Shown here in pieces: positions 11,758-22,690 of a DNA stretch of 64,000 bases (within the stretch, counting starts at the first letter, position 1; the number at the start of each line of letters is the position of its first letter). The notes under the pieces were generated by a model. It saw nothing but the letters and a program-made list of their open reading frames with translations, searched no databases and was not told the origin of the DNA. The position numbers and the translations under genes were made by a program. This stretch comes from Sideroxydans sp. CL21 (GTDB lineage: Bacteria; Pseudomonadota; Gammaproteobacteria; Burkholderiales; Gallionellaceae): the NCBI RefSeq assembly GCF_902459525.1, contig NZ_LR699166.1:1624501-1688500 (forward strand), read 5' to 3'.

Positions 11758-14262
11758 ATGAATACTGTCAACAAGCCGTTTCTCGCCAAACATCCGAACA
11801 CGCTGAAAATACCACCCCTGGGTATGAATGCAATCGGGCTGGAAGAAGATTTCTGCCGCTACTTCAATCACACACTCGGCTGGGATAGTGCAAGTGTGTC
11901 GTCGCACCATGTGTATTCCTCCTGCGCGTTGGTATTGAGAGACCGGCTGGTGGAGCGTTGGCGGCGAACCCAGCGCGCTTACAACGAGTCCGATTGCAAA
12001 CAGGCGTATTACCTGTCACTGGAGTTCCTGATGGGGCGGGCTTTGGGCAACGCGCTGTTGAACATGGATCTGCAGGGGGCCGGTGCGGAGGCGATGCGCA
12101 ATCTGGGCCTGGACATGGAAGAGGTGCAGGAACTGGAGAGCGATGCCGGTTTGGGTAATGGCGGCCTGGGTCGATTGGCGGCGTGCTTCCTGGATAGCTG
12201 TGCGACGCTGCAATTGCCGGTGACGGGATACGGCATTCGTTACGAGTATGGCATGTTCCGTCAAAAGATCGATCATGGGCACCAGCTGGAGGAGCCGGAT
12301 CACTGGCTGCGCAATGGCAATCCCTGGGAGATCGAGCGTCCGGAATATGCGGTCAGGGTCAAGTTCGGCGGGCGCAGCGATTTCTACATTGATGCGGCCG
12401 GAAACACGCTTGCGCGCTGGGTCGACACCCAGGACGTGCTGGCTGTGCCTTTCGACATGCCGATACCAGGATATGGCAACGGTACGGTGAATACCTTGCG
12501 CTTGTGGAAAGCAACCGCGACCGAAGAGTTCGATCTGGACGAGTTCAATGCCGGCAGCTACACCGAGGCCGTCGCGGCCAAGAACGCGGCTGAGCATATC
12601 ACCATGGTGCTATACCCGAACGATGCCAGCGAAAACGGCAAGGAATTGCGCTTGCGCCAGCAGTACTTCCTGGCATCGGCGAGCCTGCAGGATGTGTTGC
12701 GGAAGTGGGTCCATAAACATGGTCAGAATTTTTCCGGCTTTGCCGCGAAAAATTGCTTCCAGCTGAACGATACCCATCCGACCTGTGCCGTACCGGAATT
12801 GATGCGCTTGCTGATGGATGAGCATGGCCTGGGTTGGGATGAGGCATGGGAGATCACGTCGAATACCATGGCCTATACCAACCATACTTTGCTGCCGGAA
12901 GCGCTGGAGCGCTGGGCAGTGAGCATGTTCGGACGTTTGCTGCCGCGATTGCTGGATATTATTCGCGAAATCAACGCGCGCTTTACCCGGGAAGTCTCGA
13001 TGCGCTGGCCGGGCGACATTGATCGTGAGCGCCGCATGTCCATCATCGATGAAACTGGAACACCGCAGATACGCATGGCTTACCTGGCCGTGGTGGCGTG
13101 CCACTCGGTTAATGGCGTCGCGGCGCTGCATTCGCAGCTATTGCAACAGCATCTGTTCCATGATTTTTTCGAGCTTTGGCCGAGTAAGTTCAACAACAAG
13201 ACCAACGGTGTGACACCGCGCCGCTGGATGGCATCAAGCAATCCTTTGTTGAGCAGCCTGATTGACCGCAGTATCGGCGATGCATGGCGCACTGACCTGA
13301 CCAAGTTGACGGCGTTGAAGGGGTTTGCCGGTGATAAAAAGTTCCGCACCGAGTGGCACAAGGTAAAACAGTCCAACAAGCAGCGCCTCGCAGAGATGGT
13401 CGCGTCCGATTGCGGAGTCGAATTCGATCCTGCCGCGATGTTCGATGTGCAGGTGAAGCGTATTCACGAATACAAGCGCCAATTGCTCAATGTGCTGCAT
13501 GTCATTCACCTGTATGACCGCATCAAACGCGGCGACGTCGCAAACTGGACTTCGCGTTGCGTGTTGATCGGCGGCAAGGCCGCACCCGGTTACATCATGG
13601 CAAAGCGCATCATTCGCCTGGTGACGGCGGTGGCAGATGTCGTCAATCACGATCCGGCCACCAAGGGATTGTTAAGGTTGGCTTTTTTACCCGATTATCG
13701 TGTTTCGGCGATGGAGGTGATCTGTCCGGCAGCAGATCTGTCCGAGCAGATATCCACCGCGGGCAAGGAAGCTTCGGGAACAGGCAACATGAAGTTCATG
13801 ATGAACGGCGCGATCACCATAGGTACTTTGGATGGTGCGAACATCGAGATCCGCGAAGAAGTGGGTGCTGAGAACTTTTTCCTGTTCGGCTTGACTGCGG
13901 TTCAGGTGGAAGCAATGCGCGGACATTATGACCCTGCCGCTATCGTCGCCAATGACGCCGATTTTCCCCGGGTAATACACCTTTTGCAAAGCGGGCATTT
14001 CAACTTGTTCGAATCGGGGTTATTCGATCCGGTCGTGCAGTCGATTCTGAACCCGAACGACCCCTGGCTGACGGCGGCTGATTTTCGCGGTTTTGTGGAT
14101 GCGCAGCAGGAAGTCGCAGCTGCATACCGCGACAGGGAACGCTGGACGCGCATGAGCATCCTCAATAGCGCCACCAGCGGCAAGTTCTCCAGCGACCGCA
14201 CCATACAGGACTATAACCGCGACATCTGGCACCTGCCGCAGGTGCCGGCACATGTAGAGTGA
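11758..14262 (+). CDS. glgP: Glycogen/starch/alpha-glucan phosphorylase
   Basis: This GT35 enzyme releases glucose 1-phosphate from glycogen by phosphorolysis using pyridoxal phosphate. The 834 residues are full length. The pyridoxal phosphate Lys is K679 in ASGTGNMKFMMNG, followed by TIGTLDGANIEI. The N-terminal half shows YLSLEFLMGRALGN and the family signatures DAGLGNGGLGRLAACFLDS and YGIRYEYGMF. Other catalytic-site matches are QLNDTHPT, FNNKTNGVTPRRW and VKRIHEYKRQLLN. The ATG follows GGAAATGA. It closes the glycogen block, providing breakdown next to synthesis. Confidence 0.97.
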   Translation: MNTVNKPFLAKHPNTLKIPPLGMNAIGLEEDFCRYFNHTLGWDSASVSSHHVYSSCALVLRDRLVERWRRTQRAYNESDCKQAYYLSLEFLMGRALGNALLNMDLQGAGAEAMRNLGLDMEEVQELESDAGLGNGGLGRLAACFLDSCATLQLPVTGYGIRYEYGMFRQKIDHGHQLEEPDHWLRNGNPWEIERPEYAVRVKFGGRSDFYIDAAGNTLARWVDTQDVLAVPFDMPIPGYGNGTVNTLRLWKATATEEFDLDEFNAGSYTEAVAAKNAAEHITMVLYPNDASENGKELRLRQQYFLASASLQDVLRKWVHKHGQNFSGFAAKNCFQLNDTHPTCAVPELMRLLMDEHGLGWDEAWEITSNTMAYTNHTLLPEALERWAVSMFGRLLPRLLDIIREINARFTREVSMRWPGDIDRERRMSIIDETGTPQIRMAYLAVVACHSVNGVAALHSQLLQQHLFHDFFELWPSKFNNKTNGVTPRRWMASSNPLLSSLIDRSIGDAWRTDLTKLTALKGFAGDKKFRTEWHKVKQSNKQRLAEMVASDCGVEFDPAAMFDVQVKRIHEYKRQLLNVLHVIHLYDRIKRGDVANWTSRCVLIGGKAAPGYIMAKRIIRLVTAVADVVNHDPATKGLLRLAFLPDYRVSAMEVICPAADLSEQISTAGKEASGTGNMKFMMNGAITIGTLDGANIEIREEVGAENFFLFGLTAVQVEAMRGHYDPAAIVANDADFPRVIHLLQSGHFNLFESGLFDPVVQSILNPNDPWLTAADFRGFVDAQQEVAAAYRDRERWTRMSILNSATSGKFSSDRTIQDYNRDIWHLPQVPAHVE

Positions 14263-14264
14263 GT

Positions 14265-14300
14265 GGACGGGCGGGCCTTCCCGTCCTGTTTCATGTATTA
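14265..14300 (+). terminator. Probable terminator after glgP
   Basis: A GC-rich hairpin (GGACGGG, 8-base loop, CCCGTCC at 14280-14286) starts right after the glgP stop and is followed by the T-rich TGTTTCATGTATTATT. It would separate the glycogen block from tig. Confidence 0.5.
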
Positions 14301-14354
14301 TTCCACCCTCGTATTCGTTTTTGTAGCCAGCCTAAATTCAAAGGAAGTGTCAGT

Positions 14355-15659
14355 ATGTCAAATGTAGAGACCCTGAGTGGATTGCAACGCCGTTTGAACG
14401 CATCCATCCCCCAACAGCAATTGCGCGGCGAAATGGAAGCGCGATTGAAGCGCATCGGGCGCACGGCCAAGGTGCACGGCTTCCGCCCGGGCAAAGTACC
14501 GTACAAGGTTTTGGAGCAACAATACGGACCCTCCGTGCAACAGGAAGTGCTGGGCGAGAGTCTGCAGCGTACTTTTGCCGATGCTGCAGTCACCAACAAG
14601 CTGCAAGTGGCGGGTTATCCGCAGTTCGAGATCAAGACAGCAGACTTGAACGCGCCCCAAATCGAATTCAGTGCGACCTTTGAGGTCTATCCGGAAGTTG
14701 TGCTCAGAGAGATCTCCGGCGAAAGCGTGAATCGCGTCGTGTTCACGTTGGGCGATGCCGATGTGGAAGAGACGATCAACACTTTGCGCAAGCAGCGTGC
14801 GGAATTCAAAAAAACCGACCGCGCCGCACAGAACGGCGATCAGGTACGCATCGACTTTTCGGGCAAGTTGAATGACGTGGTATTTGAAGGCGGTGAAGGC
14901 AAGGATTTGGCGCTGGTGTTGGGTGCGGGACGCATGCTTCCGGACTTTGAGAAGGCTATCCTCGGCATGAAGGCCGGCGAAACCAAATCGTTCGACATGA
15001 CTTTCCCTGCTGACTATCACGGCAAGGAGGTTGCAGGCAAGCAAGTCACCTTTACGATCACCGTGCATGCCGTGGAAGAGGCGCATTTGCCCGAAGTGGA
15101 TGCGGAGTTTGCCAAATCGCTGGGTGCGGATGATGGGGATGTAGAAAAGCTCAAGCAAGAGATTCGCGAGAATGTGGGGCGCGAAGCCGAACGCCGCGTG
15201 AAGGTGCGCAACAAGGACAACGCGATGGAAGTGTTGCTCAAGATCGCGCAACTGGAAGTGCCCAAGGCGTTGCTTGAAAGCGAGGCGCAAAACCTCATGC
15301 AGCAGACCTTGCAGGATATGGAAGCGCGCGGCATGAAAATACCGAAAGGCATGCAGTTGCCGCCGGACATGTTTGTCGAGCGTGCCACCAAGCGCGTGAA
15401 ACTGGGGCTGATCCTTGCGGAACTGGTGAAAAAGCACGATCTCAAAGCCAAACCCGAACAGATGAAGGCGCTGGTGCAGGAATATGCCCAAAGTTATGAG
15501 CATCCGGAAGAAGTGGTGCGCTGGTATGCAGCTGAACCGGGCCGTATGCGCGAAGTTGAAAACCTGGTGCTGGAAGACAACGTCGTTGCCTGGGTGATGG
15601 CGGGTGCCAAGGTGAGCGATCAGGCAGTCACTCTGAATGAACTGATGGGGAGTAATTGA
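14355..15659 (+). CDS. tig: Trigger factor, ribosome-associated chaperone
   Basis: Trigger factor binds the ribosome exit site and folds nascent chains. The protein has 434 residues, near the 432 of E. coli. The ATG at 14355 follows AAGGAAGTGT; a longer frame from 14259 would overlap glgP and lacks the family N-terminus. Domains are the ribosome-binding N-terminal domain with a variant of the signature loop (GFRPGKVP, residues ~41-48), an FKBP-type PPIase domain at about residues 150-245 ([36 protein letters not shown]), and the helical C-terminal chaperone arms. It is coupled to clpP: the stop of tig lies 2 bases before the clpP ATG. tig-clpP-clpX is a widely conserved order. Confidence 0.97.
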   Translation: MSNVETLSGLQRRLNASIPQQQLRGEMEARLKRIGRTAKVHGFRPGKVPYKVLEQQYGPSVQQEVLGESLQRTFADAAVTNKLQVAGYPQFEIKTADLNAPQIEFSATFEVYPEVVLREISGESVNRVVFTLGDADVEETINTLRKQRAEFKKTDRAAQNGDQVRIDFSGKLNDVVFEGGEGKDLALVLGAGRMLPDFEKAILGMKAGETKSFDMTFPADYHGKEVAGKQVTFTITVHAVEEAHLPEVDAEFAKSLGADDGDVEKLKQEIRENVGREAERRVKVRNKDNAMEVLLKIAQLEVPKALLESEAQNLMQQTLQDMEARGMKIPKGMQLPPDMFVERATKRVKLGLILAELVKKHDLKAKPEQMKALVQEYAQSYEHPEEVVRWYAAEPGRMREVENLVLEDNVVAWVMAGAKVSDQAVTLNELMGSN

Positions 15660-15661
15660 AT

Positions 15662-16288
15662 ATGTTGCACAGCGTTTTTCCGAAAGAGATGGAGCCGCAA
15701 GACATCGGCATGATCCCGATGGTGGTCGAGACCAGCGGACGCGGTGAACGCGCCTACGACATTTACTCGCGCCTGTTGAAGGAGCGTGTGGTGTTTTTGG
15801 TAGGGGAGGTCAACGACCACACTGCAAACCTGATCGTTGCGCAGATGCTTTTCCTTGAATCGGAAAATCCAGACAAGGATATCCATTTCTATATCAATTC
15901 ACCGGGCGGGTCCATCTCGGCGGGCATGGCAATCTACGACACCATGCAGTTTATCAAGCCCCAGGTGTCCACGTTGTGTATCGGTATGGCAGCATCCATG
16001 GGCGCATTCCTGCTGCAAGCAGGAGCGAAGGATAAACGTTTTGCCTTGCCCAATTCCACGGTAATGATCCACCAACCGCTGGGAGGGTTCCGTGGGCAGG
16101 CCTCGGATATCGAGATTCATGCCAAGTACATCCTGAGTTTGCGCGAACGTCTATATAGCTTGATGGCGCTGCATACCGGGCGTACTGTCGAAGAAATCGC
16201 TCGCGACAGCGAACGAGACAATTTCCTCACTGCGCAGGAAGCCGTGGAATATGGCCTGGTGGACAAGGTGCTGGATAAACGCGTTTAA
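15662..16288 (+). CDS. clpP: ATP-dependent Clp protease proteolytic subunit
   Basis: ClpP is the serine protease core that degrades proteins delivered by ClpX or ClpA. The 208 residues match E. coli (207, including a short propeptide). The catalytic triad is S112 in [12 protein letters not shown]137 in VMIHQPLGG, and an Asp near 186 in ARDSERDNF. The ATG at 15662 is used because GGGGAG in the end of tig lies about 10 bases before it; an in-frame TTG lies two codons earlier. clpX follows after 42 bases. Confidence 0.97.
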   Translation: MLHSVFPKEMEPQDIGMIPMVVETSGRGERAYDIYSRLLKERVVFLVGEVNDHTANLIVAQMLFLESENPDKDIHFYINSPGGSISAGMAIYDTMQFIKPQVSTLCIGMAASMGAFLLQAGAKDKRFALPNSTVMIHQPLGGFRGQASDIEIHAKYILSLRERLYSLMALHTGRTVEEIARDSERDNFLTAQEAVEYGLVDKVLDKRV

Positions 16289-16330
16289 GTAACAAGGTAA
16301 GCTGCCGATATTATCGGAGCGGAGGTGCAA

Positions 16331-17587
16331 ATGACGTCGGACAAGAACAAGGGTGACAAGCTGCTGTACTGCTCGTTCTGCGGTAAGAGCCAGCATGAGG
16401 TGCGCAAGTTGATCGCGGGGCCGTCGGTGTTCGTGTGCGATGAGTGTATCGCGCTGTGCAACGACATCATCCGCGAAGAGACGCAAAGCACGATCGGAGG
16501 GGACAAGACAGACAAGAACGAGCTGCCGGTTCCGCATGATATTTGCAAGCGTCTGGATGAGTATGTCATCGGCCAGCGCCAGGCCAAAAAAATATTGTCT
16601 GTGGCGGTGTATAACCACTACAAGCGCTTGAAGAGTACGGATAGCGATGGTGTTGAACTCGCCAAGAGCAACATCCTGCTGGTGGGTCCTACCGGCTCCG
16701 GCAAGACTTTGCTGGCGCAGACTCTGGCGCGTCTGCTCAACGTTCCGTTCGTGATGGCGGATGCGACCACACTGACCGAGGCGGGTTATGTTGGCGAGGA
16801 TGTCGAGAACATCATCCAGAAGCTGCTGCAGGCTTGCGATTACGATGTGGAACGCGCGCAGCGCGGAATTGTCTATATCGACGAGATCGACAAAATCTCG
16901 CGCAAGTCGGACAATCCGTCGATCACGCGTGATGTGTCCGGCGAAGGCGTGCAGCAGGCCCTGCTCAAACTCATCGAAGGTACCAAGGCTTCCATTCCTC
17001 CGCAAGGCGGACGCAAGCACCCCAATACCGAATTCCTGCAAGTGGATACCAGTAACATATTATTTATCTGCGGTGGAGCGTTCGACGGTTTGGAGAAAGT
17101 GATCCGCAATCGTTCCGAGAAAGCGGGCATCGGTTTCTCTGCCAACCTTTCCAAGCGCGAGGACAACCAGGACATCGGCACTGTGTTGCGTGGTGTGGAG
17201 CCGGAGGATTTGATCAAATTCGGCTTGATACCTGAGTTTGTTGGTCGTCTGCCGGTGGTGGCAACTCTGGAAGGACTGGATGAGGCGGCATTGATCCAGA
17301 TCCTGACCGAACCCAAAAATGCACTGACCAAGCAATATCAGAAGCTGTTCTCGATGGAGGGCGTGGAGTTGGAGTTTCGCGAAGGCGTGCTGAATGTGAT
17401 CGCCAAGAAGGCACTGGCGCGCAAGACAGGCGCCCGCGGACTGCGTTCCATTCTTGAACAGGCACTGCTGGACACCATGTTTGATCTGCCTTCGGTTGAG
17501 AATGTGAGTAAAGTGGTGTTGGATGAAAATAGTGCTGGCGAAATCAAACCTATTGTGATGTATGCGGATACACCCAAGGCCGCGTAA
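16331..17587 (+). CDS. clpX: ATP-dependent Clp protease ATP-binding subunit ClpX
   Basis: ClpX is a hexameric AAA+ unfoldase that recognises tagged substrates and feeds ClpP. The 418 residues are full length. An N-terminal zinc-binding domain has four Cys (YCSFCG at residues ~12-17 and VCDECIALC at ~37-45). Then come Walker A GPTGSGKT, Walker [11 protein letters not shown], and the sensor and GAR-type pore-loop regions ([10 protein letters not shown]). GGAGG lies 5 bases before the ATG at 16331; an in-frame GTG at 16325 overlaps that site and is less likely. Confidence 0.97.
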   Translation: MTSDKNKGDKLLYCSFCGKSQHEVRKLIAGPSVFVCDECIALCNDIIREETQSTIGGDKTDKNELPVPHDICKRLDEYVIGQRQAKKILSVAVYNHYKRLKSTDSDGVELAKSNILLVGPTGSGKTLLAQTLARLLNVPFVMADATTLTEAGYVGEDVENIIQKLLQACDYDVERAQRGIVYIDEIDKISRKSDNPSITRDVSGEGVQQALLKLIEGTKASIPPQGGRKHPNTEFLQVDTSNILFICGGAFDGLEKVIRNRSEKAGIGFSANLSKREDNQDIGTVLRGVEPEDLIKFGLIPEFVGRLPVVATLEGLDEAALIQILTEPKNALTKQYQKLFSMEGVELEFREGVLNVIAKKALARKTGARGLRSILEQALLDTMFDLPSVENVSKVVLDENSAGEIKPIVMYADTPKAA

Positions 17588-17600
17588 TGACGGCCTTGAC

Positions 17601-17636
17601 GGGCAGGACTTGAATTACTGACTCCTGCCCCCATTT
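17601..17636 (+). promoter_or_regulatory. Sigma-32 (heat-shock) promoter of lon, overlapping a hairpin
   Basis: CTTGAA at 17609-17614 and CCCCATTT at 17629-17636 are separated by 14 bases, an essentially perfect match to the RpoH promoter consensus. Transcription would start near 17643, about 28 bases before the lon ATG. The same bases form an inverted repeat, GGGCAGGA (17601-17608) and TCCTGCCC (17623-17630), which could be a weak terminator of clpX transcripts. Confidence 0.75.
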
Positions 17637-17670
17637 CATCATTATTCCCTAATCACGCAGAGTCCGAATC

Positions 17671-20088
17671 ATGGCCGAAAACGATCCTATTGCTACAAAC
17701 GCTGACCTGTTCCCTTTGTTGCCCTTGCGCGACGTCGTGGTATTTCCGCACATGGTCATCCCGCTGTTCGTTGGTCGTGCAAAATCCATCAAAGCGCTGG
17801 AAGCGGCAATGGAGGCAGGCAAGAGCATCGTGCTGGTTGCACAAAAATCCGCCGCCAAGGACGAACCTGCGACCGAAGATATCTATCGCATCGGTAGTAT
17901 CGCCAACATCCTGCAAATGCTGAAACTGCCAGACGGCACAGTCAAAGTGCTGGTGGAAGGTACGCAGCGTGCCAAGGTATTGCGTATATTCGACGACAAA
18001 TCTCATTTGGATGCCGAGATACAAGCAGTTCCAATCGATGAAGAGATTGGTCATGAGGCTGAGGCGATGCGTCGCGCGTTGATCAATCAATTCGATCAAT
18101 ATGTAAAACTCAACAAGAAGATTCCTCCGGAGATACTGACTTCATTGGCTGGTATCGACGATGCAGGGCGACTTGCGGACACTATTGCTGCACATTTGCC
18201 GCTGAAACTCGAACAAAAACAGGAAGTGCTGGAAATATTCGATGTGCGGTTGCGTCTCGAACATTTGCTGGGCTTGCTTGAAGCAGAGTTGGATATCATG
18301 CAGGTGGAGAAGCGCATTCGCGGTCGCGTGAAGCGCCAGATGGAAAAAAGCCAGCGTGAGTATTACCTGAACGAACAGGTCAAGGCGATCCAGAAAGAAC
18401 TGGGTGAAGGTGAAGACGGCGCTGACATCGAAGAAGTCGAGAAAAAGATCAAGGCTGCGCACATGCCGAAGGATGCGCGCGCCAAGGCCGAGGCTGAACT
18501 GAAGAAGTTGCGTCTGATGTCACCGATGTCTGCCGAAGCGACAGTGGTGCGTAACTATATTGACGTGTTAGTCGCTCTCCCCTGGAAGAAGAAGACCAAG
18601 ATCGATACCGATCTGAAGCATGCTGAAGACGTGCTGGAAGCGGATCATTACGGCCTGGACAAAGTGAAAGAACGCATTGTGGAGTATCTCGCGGTGCAGC
18701 AGCGCGTGACCAAGATGAAAGCGCCCATCCTTTGCCTGGTTGGACCTCCTGGCGTGGGCAAGACCTCGCTAGGACAATCCATCGCGCGTGCGACCAACCG
18801 CAAGTTTGTGCGCATGTCGCTGGGCGGTGTACGTGACGAGTCCGAGATACGCGGTCATCGCCGCACATACATCGGCTCCATGCCGGGCAAGATTTTGCAG
18901 AACATGAGCAAAGTCGGAGTGAAGAATCCATTGTTCCTGCTGGATGAAGTCGACAAGATGGGCATGGATTTTCGCGGCGATCCCTCATCTGCTCTGCTCG
19001 AGGTGCTGGATCCGGAACAGAATCACACTTTCGTCGATCACTACGTCGAAGTCGAATACGACTTGTCCGATGTGATGTTCGTCGCAACCTCAAATAGCAT
19101 GAACATACCGGCACCATTGCTGGATCGTATGGAGGTGATCCATGTGTCCAGCTACACCGAAGATGAAAAGGTCAATATCGCCACGCGCTATTTGTTGCCT
19201 AAGGCGATCAAGAACAACGGGTTGAATCCAGAAGAGATCGCTGTTTCTGAAAGTGCGATCCGTGACATTCTGCGCTACTACACACGGGAAGCCGGTGTGC
19301 GCAGTCTGGAACGCGAATTGTCAAAGATTTGCCGCAAGGTGGTGAAGTCGCTGCTGCTGAAAGGCCGCGAAAATAAAGTCACAGTCAATGCGCGTAATCT
19401 GGATAAATACCTTGGTGTGCGTCGTTACAGCTACGGCATCGCAGAAAAGACAAATCAAGTTGGGCAAGTCACCGGCTTGGCGTGGACGGAAGTCGGCGGC
19501 GAATTGCTGACCATAGAGACGGCTGTGCTGCCGGGTAAAGGCAAGACGACCACCACCGGCAAGTTGGGCGAGGTGATGCAAGAATCTATTCAGGCAGCTC
19601 TGAGCGTGGTGCGTAGCCGTGCCAAGACTTTGGGGATCGCCGCAAACTTTTACGAGAAGAGCGATCTGCATATCCACCTGCCGGAAGGCGCGACACCCAA
19701 GGATGGTCCGAGTGCCGGTATTGGAATCTGTACCGCGATGGTCTCTGCGCTGACCGGGATTCCGGTGCGCGCTGATGTGGCGATGACAGGCGAGATTACC
19801 CTGCGTGGCGAGGTGTTGCCTATTGGCGGCTTGAAGGAAAAGCTGTTGGCCGCTCAACGCGGTGGAATCAAGGTAGTGTTGATTCCCGAAGAAAACACCA
19901 AGGATCTGGTGGAGATTCCGGATAACGTTAAAAACAAACTGGATATTCATCCTGTTAAGTGGATAGAACAGGTATTGGAGATGGCTCTGGAACGCAAGCC
20001 GGAGCCACTACCAGAGCCGAATACAAGCACTGAAGCAACTCCGGTGGTCATCAACGAAACAGGGGTATCGCCTGCGATCAAGCATTGA
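17671..20088 (+). CDS. lon: ATP-dependent protease Lon
   Basis: Lon degrades misfolded and regulatory proteins in the cytoplasm. The 805 residues are full length for LonA. The order is the N-terminal substrate-binding domain ([20 protein letters not shown]), a coiled-coil region, an AAA+ module with Walker [10 protein letters not shown] and Walker [11 protein letters not shown], and the peptidase domain. The catalytic dyad is S681 in KDGPSAGIG and K724 in [10 protein letters not shown], 43 residues apart as in E. coli. The ~28-residue C-terminal tail after RKPEP is acidic and low-complexity, probably a lineage-specific extension. A sigma-32 promoter match lies directly upstream. Confidence 0.97.
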   Translation: MAENDPIATNADLFPLLPLRDVVVFPHMVIPLFVGRAKSIKALEAAMEAGKSIVLVAQKSAAKDEPATEDIYRIGSIANILQMLKLPDGTVKVLVEGTQRAKVLRIFDDKSHLDAEIQAVPIDEEIGHEAEAMRRALINQFDQYVKLNKKIPPEILTSLAGIDDAGRLADTIAAHLPLKLEQKQEVLEIFDVRLRLEHLLGLLEAELDIMQVEKRIRGRVKRQMEKSQREYYLNEQVKAIQKELGEGEDGADIEEVEKKIKAAHMPKDARAKAEAELKKLRLMSPMSAEATVVRNYIDVLVALPWKKKTKIDTDLKHAEDVLEADHYGLDKVKERIVEYLAVQQRVTKMKAPILCLVGPPGVGKTSLGQSIARATNRKFVRMSLGGVRDESEIRGHRRTYIGSMPGKILQNMSKVGVKNPLFLLDEVDKMGMDFRGDPSSALLEVLDPEQNHTFVDHYVEVEYDLSDVMFVATSNSMNIPAPLLDRMEVIHVSSYTEDEKVNIATRYLLPKAIKNNGLNPEEIAVSESAIRDILRYYTREAGVRSLERELSKICRKVVKSLLLKGRENKVTVNARNLDKYLGVRRYSYGIAEKTNQVGQVTGLAWTEVGGELLTIETAVLPGKGKTTTTGKLGEVMQESIQAALSVVRSRAKTLGIAANFYEKSDLHIHLPEGATPKDGPSAGIGICTAMVSALTGIPVRADVAMTGEITLRGEVLPIGGLKEKLLAAQRGGIKVVLIPEENTKDLVEIPDNVKNKLDIHPVKWIEQVLEMALERKPEPLPEPNTSTEATPVVINETGVSPAIKH

Positions 20089-20134
20089 CGCGGTCTGGCA
20101 AGGGGACAGCAAATTAAAAAAGTTTTGCAATTGC

Positions 20135-20163
20135 TTGACCCTTTCAAAAACCCTTGATATAAA
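20135..20163 (+). promoter_or_regulatory. Sigma-70 promoter of the HU gene
   Basis: TTGACC (20135-20140) and TATAAA (20158-20163) are separated by exactly 17 bases. The start point would fall near 20170, giving a leader of about 45 bases before the GTG start. Confidence 0.75.
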
Positions 20164-20214
20164 GCCGTTGCAGGGCTTTCCTGTGTTCTCAACTAACAAG
20201 CAAAGGGGAATCGC

Positions 20215-20490
20215 GTGAGTAATAAATCTGATCTGATCGAAGCAATTGCAAAATCCGCCGACATTTCCAAGGCCGCTGCTGGTCGTGCATTGGACGCGAC
20301 TATCGAATCCATCAAGAAATCCCTGAAAAAAGGGGAGCTCGTAAGTTTGGTTGGTTTTGGGTCGTTCTATGTTGGTAAACGCGCCGCACGAAATGGCCGC
20401 AATCCTCGCACCGGCGCCACAATTAAAATCAAGGCTGCTAAGGTTCCGAAATTCCGCGCTGGTAAAGGTTTAAAGGATGCTGTAAACTAG
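20215..20490 (+). CDS. hupB: DNA-binding protein HU-beta
   Basis: HU is a small dimeric nucleoid protein that bends DNA. The 91 residues match the family. Visible features are the N-terminal helices ([19 protein letters not shown]), the [13 protein letters not shown] strand region and the arm signature [14 protein letters not shown] with the DNA-intercalating Pro. The start is GTG, supported by AAAGGGGAA about 7 bases upstream. The lon-hupB order is common in proteobacteria, but here hupB has its own good promoter. A pair of tRNA genes follows at once. Confidence 0.95.
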   Translation: MSNKSDLIEAIAKSADISKAAAGRALDATIESIKKSLKKGELVSLVGFGSFYVGKRAARNGRNPRTGATIKIKAAKVPKFRAGKGLKDAVN

Positions 20491-20501
20491 TCGTCTTTGT
20501 C

Positions 20502-20577
20502 GGGTGCTTAGCTCAGCTGGTAGAGCACCGCCCTTACAAGGCGATTGTCGGCGGTTCGATCCCGTCAGCACCCACCA
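20502..20577 (+). tRNA. tRNA-Val (TAC anticodon)
   Basis: The 76-base cloverleaf has a GGGTGCT/AGCACCC acceptor stem, D arm GCTC...GAGC, anticodon loop CTTACAA (anticodon TAC) and T loop GGTTCGATCCC. The CCA end is encoded. It closely resembles E. coli tRNA-Val. The outermost anticodon-stem pair appears to be a C-A mismatch. Confidence 0.95.
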
Positions 20578-20595
20578 ATTGTTATTTAGGTTTTT

Positions 20596-20672
20596 GGAGT
20601 GGTAGTTCAGTTGGTTAGAATACCGGCCTGTCACGCCGGGGGTCGCGGGTTCGAGTCCCGTCCACTCCGCCA
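20596..20672 (+). tRNA. tRNA-Asp (GTC anticodon)
   Basis: The 77-base cloverleaf has a GGAGTGG/CCACTCC acceptor stem, anticodon loop CTGTCAC (anticodon GTC), T loop GGTTCGAGTCC and encoded GCCA end. It lies 18 bases after tRNA-Val and probably shares its transcript. Confidence 0.95.
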
Positions 20673-20677
20673 AACAG

Positions 20678-20702
20678 AGGCGAACGAAAGTTCGCCTTTT
20701 TT
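20678..20702 (+). terminator. Rho-independent terminator of the tRNA-Val/tRNA-Asp unit
   Basis: An 8-base-pair stem, AGGCGAAC and GTTCGCCT around a GAAA tetraloop, is followed by a run of six Ts (20697-20702). It is a textbook intrinsic terminator. Confidence 0.92.
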
Positions 20703-20748
20703 CATATGGGATGTCCGAAGTGGCGTCCGTTCTTTCGGGTAGGTTGCT

Positions 20749-22635
20749 ATGTTCGATTTCGTGCAGGAAAAGAAACGGCTGGTACAGTTTGTATTGGCAC
20801 TGATCATTTTGCCCTTCGCTTTTTGGGGAGTGGACTCATACCGTAAATCCGGGGGAGCTGCTCCACTGGCGACCGTGAACGGAGAAAAGATCGGACAGCA
20901 GGAATTCGATAATGCGCTGAATCAACAGGAGCAACGATTCCGTGAAATGGCAGGATCAAACTTTGACCCCGCATTTTTTGATAAGCCGGAAATTAAATTC
21001 TCCATACTGGATAGCTTGATTTCGCAGCATCTGATGGGTATGGAGGCGAACAAGGCAGGTCTAAGTCTCACTAATGAGCAGATCGGGCAAATAATTGTGA
21101 ATATCGGTGCCTTTCAGAAAGATGGAAAATTTGACAGGCAAGTATATGAAACAGTATTGAAGGAAAAAGGTAAGACCCCGGCAAGTTTTGATGCGGAAAT
21201 TCGCCAAGCGGTGCTTGTACAACAATTGAGTGAAGCTTATACCCAAAACGGCTATGCAGCCAAAGTTGTGGCCGAGAATTTGATTCGTTTGAATGAGCAG
21301 AAACGTATTGTGGCCGTGGCGAATCTTGATGCGGCTACATTCACCAAACAAGTGAAAGTGTCTGACAGCGCCGTTAGTGACTATTACAGCAAAAACGCGC
21401 AAGAATTTCAGTTGCCCGAACGCGCCAAAGTCGAGTATGTGGTGCTTTCTGCCGACTCGTTGTCATCGCAAATGACAGCCAATGACGATGAGATCAAACA
21501 ATATTACACGGATCACCAGGCTGAATTCGGAACGCAGGAACAACGCCAGGCTGCGCATATTCTGATTACTGTCGCGAAGCAGGCTACCGACGCTGAGAAG
21601 CAGGCAGCACAGGCGAAGGCCGAGAAGGTATTGCAACTGGTCAGGCAGTCCCCATCCCAGTTTGCAGCATTAGCTAAACAGTATTCCCAAGACCCCGGGT
21701 CGGCAGCCAACGGGGGCGATCTGGGTATGTTCGGAAGGGGTGCGATGGTCAAGCCCTTCGAAGACAGTGTGTTCAGCCTTAAAGTGGGGGAAGTAAGCGG
21801 TTTGGTGCAGACAGATTTCGGCTATCACATCATCAAGTTGCTAGCGATAAAGCCGGCGAAGATGCAGGCATTGAACGAAGTGAAGGGCATGATTGCGCAG
21901 CGCTTGAAATTGCAACATGCAAGCGATAAATTCGCCGAACTGGCGGAAAAATTCAACAACACCGTATATGAGCAAAGCGATAGCCTGAAGCCGGCTGCAG
22001 AACTCGCAAAAACTTCGGTGCAGCAGGGCGTGTGGCTGAGCAAGGGACAGGTTCCCGCAGGGATATGGACGGAGAAAGCATTACAGGCGGTCTTCTCGGA
22101 AGATGCATTGAAAAATAAGCGCAACACCGCGGCACTGGAAGTTGCTCCAAACACGCTGTTGGCTGCACGCGTGATTGAATACAAGCCTGCAAGCGAACGT
22201 CCATTAGCCGAAGTCTCGGCTAGCATCCAGCAGCAGTTGCAGCGTTTGCAGGCATCGGAATTGGCAACACAGCAAGGCCAAAAACTGCTGGAGCAATTGC
22301 AGCACGGTGAGAAAGCAAATGTGGCCTGGAAGACAGCAGAAGTGACAATGCGTAATCAACGCTCGGGGATCGATCCCGCGTTATTGCAAGCCGTGTTCCG
22401 TGCAGACGTCAGTAAATTGCCTGCTTATGTGGGAGTATACAATGCGAATGGCTATGTGTTGGCGCGTATAGATGCAGTGAAAGATGATGCGTCAATTGAT
22501 GAAAACAAGCTGACACGCTATGAACAACAGATCCGCCAACTCACAGGTGAGGCTTTGCTGATGGCCTATGTGGCAGACGTCAAGAAGCGTGCAAATATCT
22601 CAATCAAGGGCTTTGCACAGGAAGACAAGAAGTAA
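20749..22635 (+). CDS. ppiD: Periplasmic folding chaperone, PpiD-type peptidyl-prolyl isomerase
   Basis: PpiD is an inner-membrane-anchored periplasmic chaperone that helps newly exported proteins fold. The 628 residues match the family. A short cytoplasmic start ([14 protein letters not shown]) and one membrane helix at residues ~13-30 are followed by a SurA-like N-terminal chaperone domain. A parvulin PPIase domain (about residues 262-360, [46 protein letters not shown]) and a second helical region follow. The parvulin domain keeps its family signature, unlike E. coli PpiD where activity is doubtful. The Shine-Dalgarno site is weak. The lon-hupB-ppiD order is widespread. Confidence 0.93.
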   Translation: MFDFVQEKKRLVQFVLALIILPFAFWGVDSYRKSGGAAPLATVNGEKIGQQEFDNALNQQEQRFREMAGSNFDPAFFDKPEIKFSILDSLISQHLMGMEANKAGLSLTNEQIGQIIVNIGAFQKDGKFDRQVYETVLKEKGKTPASFDAEIRQAVLVQQLSEAYTQNGYAAKVVAENLIRLNEQKRIVAVANLDAATFTKQVKVSDSAVSDYYSKNAQEFQLPERAKVEYVVLSADSLSSQMTANDDEIKQYYTDHQAEFGTQEQRQAAHILITVAKQATDAEKQAAQAKAEKVLQLVRQSPSQFAALAKQYSQDPGSAANGGDLGMFGRGAMVKPFEDSVFSLKVGEVSGLVQTDFGYHIIKLLAIKPAKMQALNEVKGMIAQRLKLQHASDKFAELAEKFNNTVYEQSDSLKPAAELAKTSVQQGVWLSKGQVPAGIWTEKALQAVFSEDALKNKRNTAALEVAPNTLLAARVIEYKPASERPLAEVSASIQQQLQRLQASELATQQGQKLLEQLQHGEKANVAWKTAEVTMRNQRSGIDPALLQAVFRADVSKLPAYVGVYNANGYVLARIDAVKDDASIDENKLTRYEQQIRQLTGEALLMAYVADVKKRANISIKGFAQEDKK

Positions 22636-22647
22636 ACGAATCAATCT

Positions 22648-22678
22648 AAAAAACGCCGCTCAATGAGCGGCGTTTTTT
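22648..22678. terminator. Bidirectional terminator between ppiD and fabI
   Basis: ACGCCGCTC and GAGCGGCGT pair across a 3-base loop, with an A-run before and a T-run after, so the structure works on both strands. It sits between the two convergent genes. Confidence 0.92.
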
Positions 22679-22690
22679 ATGCGCCAATGA

